Source: JAHEEL01 sp963715255
GTDB taxonomy: Bacteria; Actinomycetota; Acidimicrobiia; Spongiisociales; UBA5794
Reading direction: 5' to 3'
Length of the DNA: 55,152 nucleotides
Assembly: GCA_963715255.1 (NCBI GenBank)
Contig: CAVQRN010000010.1
Location: 1-55,152 of the forward strand
Below are positions 47,858 through 55,152 of the stretch, piece after piece (position 1 is the first letter of the stretch; each line of letters begins with the position of its first letter). The notes beneath the pieces are model-generated. The model searched no databases and was not told the DNA's origin. It was given only the letters and a program-made list of their open reading frames with translations. The position numbers were made by a program, and so were the translations under genes.

Positions 47858-49369
47858 ATGAGGTTGCGCCGCGCCGTGAGCACGACGATGATCCTGTTGG
47901 CCGTCACACTGACCGCCGTCACGATCTCGATGGGTACGGCGAGGGCTGCCGACGATCAGGTGCCGATCGAGCAGCAAGCGACGGAGGTCTACCCGCTCGT
48001 CTTCCCGATCGTCGGTGACACCTACTACTCGGATACCTTCGGCGCTGCCCGGTCGGGTGGGAGGACGCACGAGGGCATCGACATCATGGGATACGGGTGG
48101 AAAGGGATCCCGATCGTCGCCGCCCACGCCGGCGTCATCGAACGCACATCTGTTTCATCGGGTAGCGCCTGTTGTGCCATCTGGGGTCTTGCCGCCGACG
48201 ATGGCTGGGAGACGTGGTACATCCACATGAACAACGACACACCCGGCACCGACGATGGCAATGGCTTTGGGTTCGTGCCCGGCCTCGACGTCGGCACGAG
48301 GGTCGAGGCCGGCCAGTTGATCGGCTGGGTCGGTGACAGCGGCAACGCCGAGTGGGTGACACCGCATCTCCACTTCGAACTCCATAAGAACGGCGTCGTC
48401 ATCAATCCGTACGCATCCCTTCAGGCGGCAACCAAGATCGACATGCCCCGGATCGCAGGAGCGAACCGGTTCACAACCGCCGTGGAGATCTCACAGAGCG
48501 CTTATCCGGGCGGTGCGAATGTTGTCTATCTCGCTACGGCCTACAACTTCCCGGATGCCCTCGCCGGCGGCACGGGCGCGGCGCGAACAAACGGCCCGAT
48601 CCTGCTGTCGGAGGTCGACTCAATCCCCGCGGTCACGCTTGATGAGATCCGTCGCCTTGGCCCGTCGCGGGTCGTGATCCTCGGTGGCGAGGTTGCACTG
48701 GCGCCGACCGTCGAAAGGGATCTCTCCGAATTCGGCGTCGACATCGTTCGACTTGCAGGTCTGGACCGCTACGACACGGCGGCACTGATCTCCCGCATGC
48801 ACTTTGAGCCCGGCGTGAGGTATGCGTTCGTCGCCGGAGGGCTTGACTTCACTGCGGCCGTTGCCGGGGCGCCGGCTGCCGCTCAGAGCCAATCCCCGAT
48901 GCTGTTGACGAGGCCGGACAGTCTCCCCGCCTACACGCGGGACGAACTCGTTCGTCTTCGGCCGGATGTGATCGTCGTGCTCGGCGGCACCGGAGTCGTG
49001 GGAGCATCCGTTGAGCGAGAACTCGCCGCCTACGCCGCATCGGGAACCGTTGAGCGGCTCGCCGGGGAAGACGCGTACGGCACCGCCGTCGCGATCTCCC
49101 GATGGGCGCAGCCCGACGGGGCGACGACTGCCTACCTCGCGACGAGCGGCACCTACGTCGATGCGCTCGCCGGGATTGCCGTTGCCGTCCGCGACGGCGC
49201 GCCCATCCTCCTCGTTGGTGACGATCTAGACCCCGGTGTTGAGGCTGAACTCGAGCGGCTTGGAGCGAATGACGTCGTTGCGCTCGGAGGTCCGGCCGCC
49301 GTGGTGCCGCGGGTAGCGATGCGCATCTGGAACATCCTCAACAACAACGACATGCCCCTCTGGAAGTAG
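47858..49369 (+). CDS. M23 (LytM-type) metallopeptidase with three CWB2 repeats
   Basis: 503 residues, no frameshift; ATG 47,858 follows GGAG by 4 nt. The signal peptide (TMILLAVTLTAVTISMGTA) is cleaved near ARA. The M23 domain has the zinc ligands of the HxxxD motif in RTHEGIDIMGYG near 66 and the HxH pair in TPHLHFELHKNG near 168; GWVGDSGNAEWVTPHLHF is typical. These enzymes cut peptide cross-links in peptidoglycan. Three CWB2 repeats follow (RIAGANRFTTAV, RLAGLDRYDTAA, RLAGEDAYGTAV). The third has AY where RY is usual. It converges on the L,D-transpeptidase; the 127 bp between them show no clear terminator. Confidence 0.93.
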   Translation: MRLRRAVSTTMILLAVTLTAVTISMGTARAADDQVPIEQQATEVYPLVFPIVGDTYYSDTFGAARSGGRTHEGIDIMGYGWKGIPIVAAHAGVIERTSVSSGSACCAIWGLAADDGWETWYIHMNNDTPGTDDGNGFGFVPGLDVGTRVEAGQLIGWVGDSGNAEWVTPHLHFELHKNGVVINPYASLQAATKIDMPRIAGANRFTTAVEISQSAYPGGANVVYLATAYNFPDALAGGTGAARTNGPILLSEVDSIPAVTLDEIRRLGPSRVVILGGEVALAPTVERDLSEFGVDIVRLAGLDRYDTAALISRMHFEPGVRYAFVAGGLDFTAAVAGAPAAAQSQSPMLLTRPDSLPAYTRDELVRLRPDVIVVLGGTGVVGASVERELAAYAASGTVERLAGEDAYGTAVAISRWAQPDGATTAYLATSGTYVDALAGIAVAVRDGAPILLVGDDLDPGVEAELERLGANDVVALGGPAAVVPRVAMRIWNILNNNDMPLWK

Positions 49370-49496
49370 CACCAGACGGTTTGATCTCTTCCTCTTCCAT
49401 GGAGTGAGGTTGGTGGGCTGGAGGGGCCGTCTGTCGGCCGCGCAGCGTTGCGAAGCTACTCGCTCGCCATCTCAGCCACGGCACCAGTGCGAGCGT

Positions 49497-50129
49497 TCAG
49501 GGAATCGCGTGAACGGTCGTCCCAATGTCGGCCCACTGATAGAGGGCATATGCCTTGGCGTCGGCCTGCCGGACGCAGCCACCGGACCGGTGATAACCGA
49601 GTTCAGCTTCGCCTTGCATCGGCTGCCCATTTGAGTACCGGGGGATTGCATGGAAGCCGTACGACCATTGGTTGCCCCACGTATTGGGCCGCACGAACCG
49701 CACCATGTATTTCATCGTGATGCCTCCATAGGGGGCCCAGGCGTTCACCGACTTGGAGAACACGGAATACGTTGCGTAGTGGGGGATGCCGACTCGACCA
49801 GACACGAGATACGTGTCGACGAGGTTCTCGTTGGCGTCGATCATCCAGATACGCTGCGCCGAGTTCGAGTAGATGATCCGTTTCCCGGATCCAATCTGCG
49901 GATAGGGCGGAGCCCACGGGGCGCATGCGCTGCTCGTGCGCCGTGCGATGGCATCGGCGGTGGTCGCATTCAGTTCCGAGGTCGAAGCGAACACAATCGG
50001 AGCACCGTGTGTAGCGGGCGTCGCGGACAGTCCGTCCGGGAAGTCGTTCGCGGTAACGACGAAGACCTTGCTTCCGGAAGCCTGCGCAGCGACTGCCGCT
50101 GCGGTCGAATACCGCGACGACCCGGCAAT
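49497..50129 (-). CDS. CWB2 repeat plus L,D-transpeptidase (YkuD), N-terminus lost at the junction
   Basis: The visible 211 codons begin inside a CWB2 repeat: IAGSSRYSTAAAVAAQA, then VFVVTANDFPDGLSATP and GAPIVFASTSELN. After a Cys-containing linker the YkuD domain runs to the end, with the catalytic Cys in GYHRSGGCVRQADAKAYAL; IPRYSNGQPM supplies the upstream conserved region. These enzymes make 3-3 peptidoglycan cross-links or attach proteins to the wall. The frame loses CWB2 character at 50,130, where IAG should be preceded by Arg but foreign sequence begins. By analogy with its neighbours, a signal peptide and about two more repeats are missing. Confidence 0.88.
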   Translation of the reverse strand: MAGSSRYSTAAAVAAQASGSKVFVVTANDFPDGLSATPATHGAPIVFASTSELNATTADAIARRTSSACAPWAPPYPQIGSGKRIIYSNSAQRIWMIDANENLVDTYLVSGRVGIPHYATYSVFSKSVNAWAPYGGITMKYMVRFVRPNTWGNQWSYGFHAIPRYSNGQPMQGEAELGYHRSGGCVRQADAKAYALYQWADIGTTVHAIP

Positions 50130-50140
50130 GACGCCGTGAT
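50126..50140. other. Junction between two unlike genomes (probable chimeric join)
   Basis: Left of about 50,130 the minus strand encodes a CWB2 repeat that stops mid-motif. Right of it the plus strand encodes a methyltransferase that starts mid-motif (DAVIASSVFEYL). GC content and codon use change at the same point. No repeat, integrase or tRNA end marks the site. Confidence 0.8.
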
Positions 50141-50553
50141 CGCTTCAAGTGTCTTCGAATACTTGGCTGACGTCGGGCTGCATCTCCGACTGCTCCATCG
50201 CATTCTGCGTCCCGAAGGACGCTTGTTTTTAACGGTTCCCCACATCGACTCGCGACGCAAACGCTGGGAACGAAAAATGAATCGGCTTCGCCCATTGTTG
50301 ACGCTGGGATTCTTTTGGCCACGCCTGGCTGGGTTTCTTCGGTATCTTGGACGTATCGGTCAACCATTATCGTCCGGAGGAGTTTGCGGTCGAGGCCGAG
50401 GCGGCTGGTTTTGCCGTTTCCGATTGGACATTTTTCGCACCCCTTGTCTGGCGAATGCGGTGCGCGACAACGGTGATGCGGGCGAAATGCTGTTTTTTCT
50501 GCTGACGGCGAAGCCCGATCATCAACTTTCGGAGGGGGAGGCTGCGGCACTAA
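50130..50553 (+). CDS. SAM-dependent methyltransferase, C-terminal part only (frameshifted)
   Basis: The fragment opens DAVIASSVFEYLADVGLHL, the region after motif II of class I methyltransferases, followed by LLHRILRPEGRLFLTVPH, a strong family signature. The N-terminal SAM-binding half is missing at the junction. The frame changes near 50,310-50,340 (continuing as LDVSVNHYRPEEFAVEAEA) and again near 50,450-50,500, by a run of six T. The exact stop is uncertain; the end given is approximate. It is the first gene of the foreign segment and probably belongs with the surface-glycan genes that follow. Confidence 0.65.
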
Positions 50554-50618
50554 GGGCCATGGGCAAGGCAGTGTCCGAATGGAAATCGCGACCGCACCGA
50601 AATGGGGCGGGTTCCGAA

Positions 50619-51589
50619 TTGAATCGCATCGTGCGAAAAACCGCTCTGGGATTTGCGGTTGTCGTGGCGCTACCTACGGAATGTGGTTTCTGGCTGCTCG
50701 ACTACTGCCAGGTATCAGGCCGGGGATGACACTGGTGGTGGAGGCAAAGTATCGTTACGTCACGTCCCATGCAGTTTTTGAAAAAGAGTCTCCCATACGC
50801 TTAATGATCTTTGGCGACAGCCGTGTATTGAGTGGGTTTCAGCCCCAGCTATTCGATTCGTTGAGCGGCGGGCGCGTTGAGTCGTTCAATATGGGATTGC
50901 CGGGCATACGTGGCTATGTCCCTACGTTAGCACGAGTGCTGAGGCAAAGTGTCAATCGTCCCACGCACGTCTTGATCACGAAACCTTGGGAGCCCAGTCC
51001 GCCGCCATGGTGGATGCGACTGAAGGACGACGAATTCATCAATGAACGCGTTTTTCCGTTCAAGAATTTATTGCGAGGTCTTTCGGCCATTATGTTGATT
51101 CGCGGCCGAACCCGCGGCGGATTCTGGAACTTTTATGAGGAAGGTCTGCAAAACGCGGGCGAGATATTATCGCCCATCGTGGGTACTATTTCATCGAGTC
51201 GCAGAGCTTGTACGCCGATCATCGACTGCCTGACGATTTTCGACTCGAAACCGATACGCCAGATTTACCGTTACAACTCATCTTCCCCCAGAATTCTATT
51301 TACCGAGATCTTCTACTGCAACTGCGGGATGAATTTAAGTTCACGATTATTCTGGTTCCCATGTATGTCCGCGAAAGGCAGTACAGCGCGGCGTCGCGCG
51401 ACGCAACAGTTCGCGCCGAATTGCGGAACAGACGGATCCCGTTTCCGGACCCGACTACCTTCGATTTGAGAATTCGTTTTTTTGGATGTTATTCACACAA
51501 ATCCCGCCGGAGCGGAGCGCGATACGCGCTATCTCTGGGCTCTCCTTTCGGAAGCGGGAGTACTGGGGCTATCTCCCATACCTAACTGA
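50619..51589 (+). CDS. SGNH/GDSL-type acyl-esterase-like protein, likely MBOAT partner (three frameshifts)
   Basis: About 320 residues when rebuilt; the start is uncertain (TTG 50,619, or GTG 50,571). An N-terminal membrane anchor (ALGFAVVVAL) precedes IRLMIFGDSRVLSGFQPQLF, the GDS block with the nucleophile Ser. Near the C-terminus DVIHTNPAGAERDTRYLW supplies the Asp and His of an SGNH triad. Frame changes lie near 50,673, 51,170 and 51,470. Proteins of this layout (AlgJ, AlgX, DltD, PatB types) work with MBOAT acyltransferases outside the membrane, and an MBOAT gene does lie 3 kb downstream. O-acetylation of a glycan is therefore the likely role. Confidence 0.7.
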
Positions 51590-51605
51590 TCGGCTGAGCA
51601 AACCC

Positions 51606-53482
51606 ATGTGCGGAATCAGTGGAATTATTCGTCGGGATCCAGAATCCGTGGTGGAGCCGGCCCGGCTGCGGCGCATGAACGAGTCACAACGGCATCGCGG
51701 GCCGGACGACGACGGTGAGTGGCTGCACGGCACGCGGCCTTGGCGGGCATCGGCGACTCGTCATCGATGTGAGGCACCGCCGGACGGCAGCCTATGAGCA
51801 ATGAGAAAGGAAATGTGTGGATTGTGTTTAACGGGGAAATCTATAATTTCAGAAATCTACGCAGCGAACTTCGTGACCAGCACGTTTTCCGTTCGAGTAC
51901 CGATACAGAAGTAATCCTGCACGCGTACGAAGAGTTGGGAATGGAGTTGATTCCGAGACTTGACGGTATGTTTTCCATGGCGATCGTAGATCTGACTCGA
52001 CATAAGTTATTTCTGATTGGTGCGAGATCATTCGGTATCAAGCCGCTTCACTACGTTCTGAATCAGGATGAAATCGTGTTCGCCTCCGAAATCAAGGCCA
52101 TCGTGGCTGGCCACGGAACAGCAGGAAGGCTTGATGCCACGGCAATTAACGATTTCTTCGAATATCAATGGATTCCGGGACCCCACACCGTCTATGAAGA
52201 TGTCAAGAAGTTGCCTCCCGGCTGCTGGATGGAATTGAATTGGGCCACGTGGGAAACGGCGCATGCATCGCTATTGGCGGCCGGTGTATGCCCCCGTGAC
52301 CGATCGGCGTCTTGCCGAGTGGGAAGATCAGGCGTCGAGCATGAACTGCAGGCATCAGTGCAGCGTCAACTCGTGGCCGACGTGAACTCGGGCGCCTTCC
52401 TCAGTGGTGGAATCGATTCCACACTCGTGGCAACGTATGCCGCAGACAGGCGAGGTTCGTCCTTTAAGACGTTTACGATCGATTTTGAGGATAAGTCCCA
52501 TTCGGAGGGAGAAAAGGCTCGCGAAGTCGTTCGGACGCTTGGAATCGACGGAGTGTTTCGTACGTTACCACCGTCTCGATTGGACGACCTGGAAAGGCTA
52601 GCGTATTTTTACGACGAACCGTTCGCGGATTCGTCGCTGTTGCCGACCGTCGCCGTAAGTGAGGTCGCACGTGAGTCTGTAAAAGTAGTCCTTTCCGGAG
52701 ATGGAGGAGACGAGTTGTTTTCGGGGTACAAGCATCACGCGCTGGCTTATCGCCTGTCACGCTTCGACTTCGTGCCCAACGCTTGGATGAAAACTATGTT
52801 CGGCGCGGGGCGAAAGATTCTTCCGCGCAGTACTCGATGGTACGAATGGTGCCAACGTCTCGGCCAATCGGCCGATCGCCGCCGCCTGACATTGCTGCGC
52901 ATGCCCGGTCGCGGAGCCCGCCGTAGTGTCATCGCTCCGCCATGGCGAGAGACCGATAGCCAGCGTGAGGCGGGTTTCTGGCAACAAGTGTTCGGCCTCG
53001 AAGGTCTGCCGCCCGTGACTCAGGTTCAAATGTGGGATCTGGAGTTCTATCTCCCCAACGACATGCTGGTCAAGATCGACCGAGCCAGTATGTCCGTAAG
53101 CCTAGAGTCACGGGTACCCTTACTATGCCCCCGACTTGCCGAATTGGCGTTTCAGATTCCCGAGTCGCAACGTTATAACCCGACGACCTCGAAGCCCCTA
53201 TTGCGCATTACGGCACGGCGCTACGGGCCATCGATCGCAGCGGCAGAGAAACAGGGATTCTCAATCCCCCGCCGCGAGTGGATGCGGCAGGCGGCAACAG
53301 AGGAGGTGGAGCGGTCGATGGTGGCGGGGCCCGCCGTGAGGGACGGCATTTTGCATCCGCCAGGTATTCACGCACTTTTTCAGTCCGTACGACGTAAACC
53401 GAACCGCTGGCTGGTCGATCGCAGCGAAGAGCTGTTTTCGCTCCTGGTGTTTCACCATTGGTGGGAGTGCCACCGGCCCTAG
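51606..53482 (+). CDS. asnB: Asparagine synthase (glutamine-hydrolysing), frameshifted
   Basis: About 625 residues. The N-terminal Cys of MCGISGIIRR is the glutaminase nucleophile. RHRGPDDDGEW and WIVFNGEIYNF follow. The synthetase domain has the ATP loop FLSGGIDSTLVA and later LSGDGGDELFSGY. A frame slip lies between 51,720 and 51,793, and a compensating pair near 52,265 and 52,330 hides the family-typical segment RYWRPVYAPVTD. ARSFGIKPLHY also shows an extra residue against the usual DRFGIKPLYY. In polysaccharide loci AsnB-like proteins often amidate sugars or peptides instead of making free asparagine; which applies here is unknown. Confidence 0.9.
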
Positions 53483-53516
53483 GCGGAGCTTGTTCTTGCT
53501 CAGCAGTCAACTCAAC

Positions 53517-54722
53517 ATGTTGGATATCCCCCCTCGCCCAGTCACCAAGTCATCAGAGGTAGGTCGCCCGGTGCGCGTGGCATTCGTCGTGAATACACTT
53601 ACCGCGGGAGGAACGGAACGAAACGTTCTGGCATTCTGCCGAAGCGTCGACCGCTCTCGCTTCGTGCCAGAAGTTCATACGCTGCTGCCCGTCGGACAAC
53701 TCACCGACGCCGTGACCGCGACCGGAGTAACCATCAAGTGCCACCACCGAACACATGCCTACAGTCCGTGGGCCGCCTTGCGATGCGCTCGAACGCTGGC
53801 AGATGTGCGGGTCGACATTATGCACGTTTTTTCTCACGCCGCCGCAGTGAACGTGGCTTTGGCTCGCAGGCTCTTCGGATTGTCGATACCGCTGATTTAC
53901 TCCGAGGGAACTTCACTGCCGAAAGGGGGATGGAGGTACCGTCTTGATTGCTCGGAGCCGACGTCAGTTCGACGCGTTTGCCGCCAACTCTCCCGCGTCA
54001 CGGACCAAGCTCATTCAAGAGAACGTGGACCTTCAGAAGATCCATTGGATTCCCAATGGTCATCAACTCAAGTCCTATGAAGAGGTGCTGAAGTATCCGA
54101 AGGCCGATTTGCGAAAACAGCTGGAGTTGCCAGCAGACCAACGCATCGTGCTGTTTTGTGGTCGGTTGGAGAGTACAAAGCGCGTGCAAGATTTAATCGA
54201 GGGTTTTGCGAGCTTGCGAAAAACATTCAAACGTGCTCTTGCTCATTGTGGGGGACGGTCCGCAGCGAGCACATCTGGAGGCGGCATCGCAAGAGTTTGG
54301 TGTTGCGACGCGCGTCAAGTTCCTGGGTTATCGCGACAATGTTCTATTGTGGCTGAGAGCGAGCGACGTGTTCGCTTTTCCGTCGGAGTTGGAGGGGCTT
54401 CCGAACGCGGTGGTGGAAGCGGCGTTAATGCAGGTCCCGATCATCGCGTGTGATATTCCGGGCGTTCGGGCGATCGTGGGCGATTCGGCTGACGCGGTGC
54501 TCATTCCCTGCCGAAAACCGAACCAATTGTCCGTGGCGATTCAAGGCGTGCTCGAGGATTCTACCAAGTCGTAGCAAGATGGCGAAGCAACTTTCCGTTC
54601 GCGTAGCCCAGGACTATAGCATGGAATCGTCACTGCGAAGACTTTACGAATTGTACGACGACGTGCTCAGTCCACCGATCGAGTCCAACGATCGGCTGTC
54701 GCGACCGCGCGAAGGAATATAG
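53517..54722 (+). CDS. GT4 family glycosyltransferase, three frameshifts
   Basis: About 400 residues. I chose ATG 53,517 (MLDIPPRPV); TTG 53,490 or GTG 53,571 are alternatives. RVAFVVNTLTAGGTERNVL carries the GGxE loop of the acceptor domain. After a slip near 53,940 comes IPNGHQL, then IVLFCGRLESTKRVQDLIEGF. A slip near 54,225 leads to VGDGPQRAHL and ELEGLPNAVVEAALMQVPI, the GT4 donor-site EX7E region. A last slip near 54,565 gives the helical C-terminus (VAQDYSMESSLRRLYELY). It lies between asnB and the MBOAT gene, in line with glycan assembly. Confidence 0.85.
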
Positions 54723-54728
54723 CGAACT

Positions 54729-55152
54729 ATGTTATTCAATTCCTGGCAGTTTTTCCTGTTCTACACTTTGTTTCTGTTGTTGTATTTTGGGTGCAACACA
54801 AAGTCCCGCTGGTTAATTATCTTGCTGGCCAGCTATTTGTTTTACATGGCTTGGCGACCCGAATATGGCTTGTTGATCGCCTTTGTGACAATCGCAAACT
54901 ACTTGGCAGGGGTGGCGATCACGCGTTGGCGGGCCTATGCGACCTGGTGGCTCGTGGTCAGCCTGCTGGTTAGTCTCGGGCTGCTGGCGTTCTACAAGTA
55001 CACAAACTTCGCCTTGCAGTCTCTGGCAGCCGTTCGCGGTTGGAACGGGGGTTCCCCCGAGTATACGCCCTGGGATATCGTGCTACCCGTGGGTATTTCA
55101 TTCTTTACGTTCCAGGCATTGGCTTACACCATCGACGTCTATTGGGGTCACA
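54729..55152 (+). CDS. MBOAT family O-acyltransferase (AlgI-like), 3' end beyond window
   Basis: The visible 141 codons start at ATG 54,729 (MLFNSWQFFLFYTLFLLLYF), 6 nt after the glycosyltransferase stop. Four hydrophobic spans appear, with RWLIILLASYLFYMAW, GLLAFYKYTNFAL and VLPVGISFFTFQALAYTIDV, which are hallmark AlgI/DltB-type MBOAT sequences. The catalytic His lies further on, outside the window. MBOAT proteins carry acyl (often acetyl) groups across the membrane to a secreted glycan, working with an SGNH partner such as the one at 50,619. Confidence 0.93.
   Translation, partial: MLFNSWQFFLFYTLFLLLYFGCNTKSRWLIILLASYLFYMAWRPEYGLLIAFVTIANYLAGVAITRWRAYATWWLVVSLLVSLGLLAFYKYTNFALQSLAAVRGWNGGSPEYTPWDIVLPVGISFFTFQALAYTIDVYWGH

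Noticed and set aside
1..55152. CRISPR arrays, prophage, transposases and rRNA
   Set aside because: I saw no spaced direct repeats, integrase, transposase or rRNA-like sequence. The only tandem array is the 8-bp repeat.

Overview
The window is a metagenome-style contig made of two unlike parts. Positions 1 to about 50,130 are high-GC DNA (by eye about two thirds G+C) from an actinobacterium. Acidimicrobiia is my best guess (inference), from the mix of CWB2 (PF04122) cell-wall-binding repeats, SLH domains, a DUF222/HNH protein, a DUF3048 lipoprotein and a two-subunit 2-oxoglutarate:ferredoxin oxidoreductase of the type found in mycobacteria. From about 50,130 to the end the DNA is close to balanced in GC, has different codon use and carries unrelated genes. 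The switch falls inside genes on both sides, so a chimeric join is the likeliest reading.

Layout. 1-22.5 kb is a surface-glycan locus. It holds about ten glycosyltransferase genes, several of them double-domain fusions, a methyltransferase, a membrane glycosyltransferase-like protein, and nucleotide-sugar enzymes (gmd, an SDR epimerase/reductase, ugd, a wecB-type 2-epimerase). 22.5-26.9 kb is an old tandem duplication of a secreted GH26-like protein with three CWB2 repeats. 26.9-32.6 kb holds a DUF3048 lipoprotein, an amidase, an 8-bp tandem repeat and korAB. 32.6-40.5 kb holds an SLH/Ig-like S-layer protein, a very large PGRP-type amidase with FG-GAP and CWB2 repeats, a DUF222-HNH protein and a small SLH protein. 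40.7-43.8 kb is a three-gene glycan/lipid operon (DUF354, GT4, flippase-like). 43.9-50.13 kb holds four more CWB2 fusions: subtilase, VanW, M23 peptidase and L,D-transpeptidase. 50.13-55.15 kb is the foreign part: methyltransferase, SGNH acyl-esterase-like protein, asparagine synthase, GT4 and an MBOAT acyltransferase.

How the parts fit (inference). The glycan locus would make a wall-linked or secreted polysaccharide. CWB2 and SLH modules are wall-polymer-binding modules, so the seven CWB2 proteins and two SLH proteins are plausible residents of a surface built with that polymer. This recalls the Clostridioides difficile locus in which CWB2 proteins sit beside the polysaccharide genes that anchor them.

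Many genes carry single-base frameshifts. Both copies of the tandem duplication carry them at different sites, each intact in the other copy, so most are probably consensus errors from long reads. Coordinates of such genes span the whole reconstructed gene.
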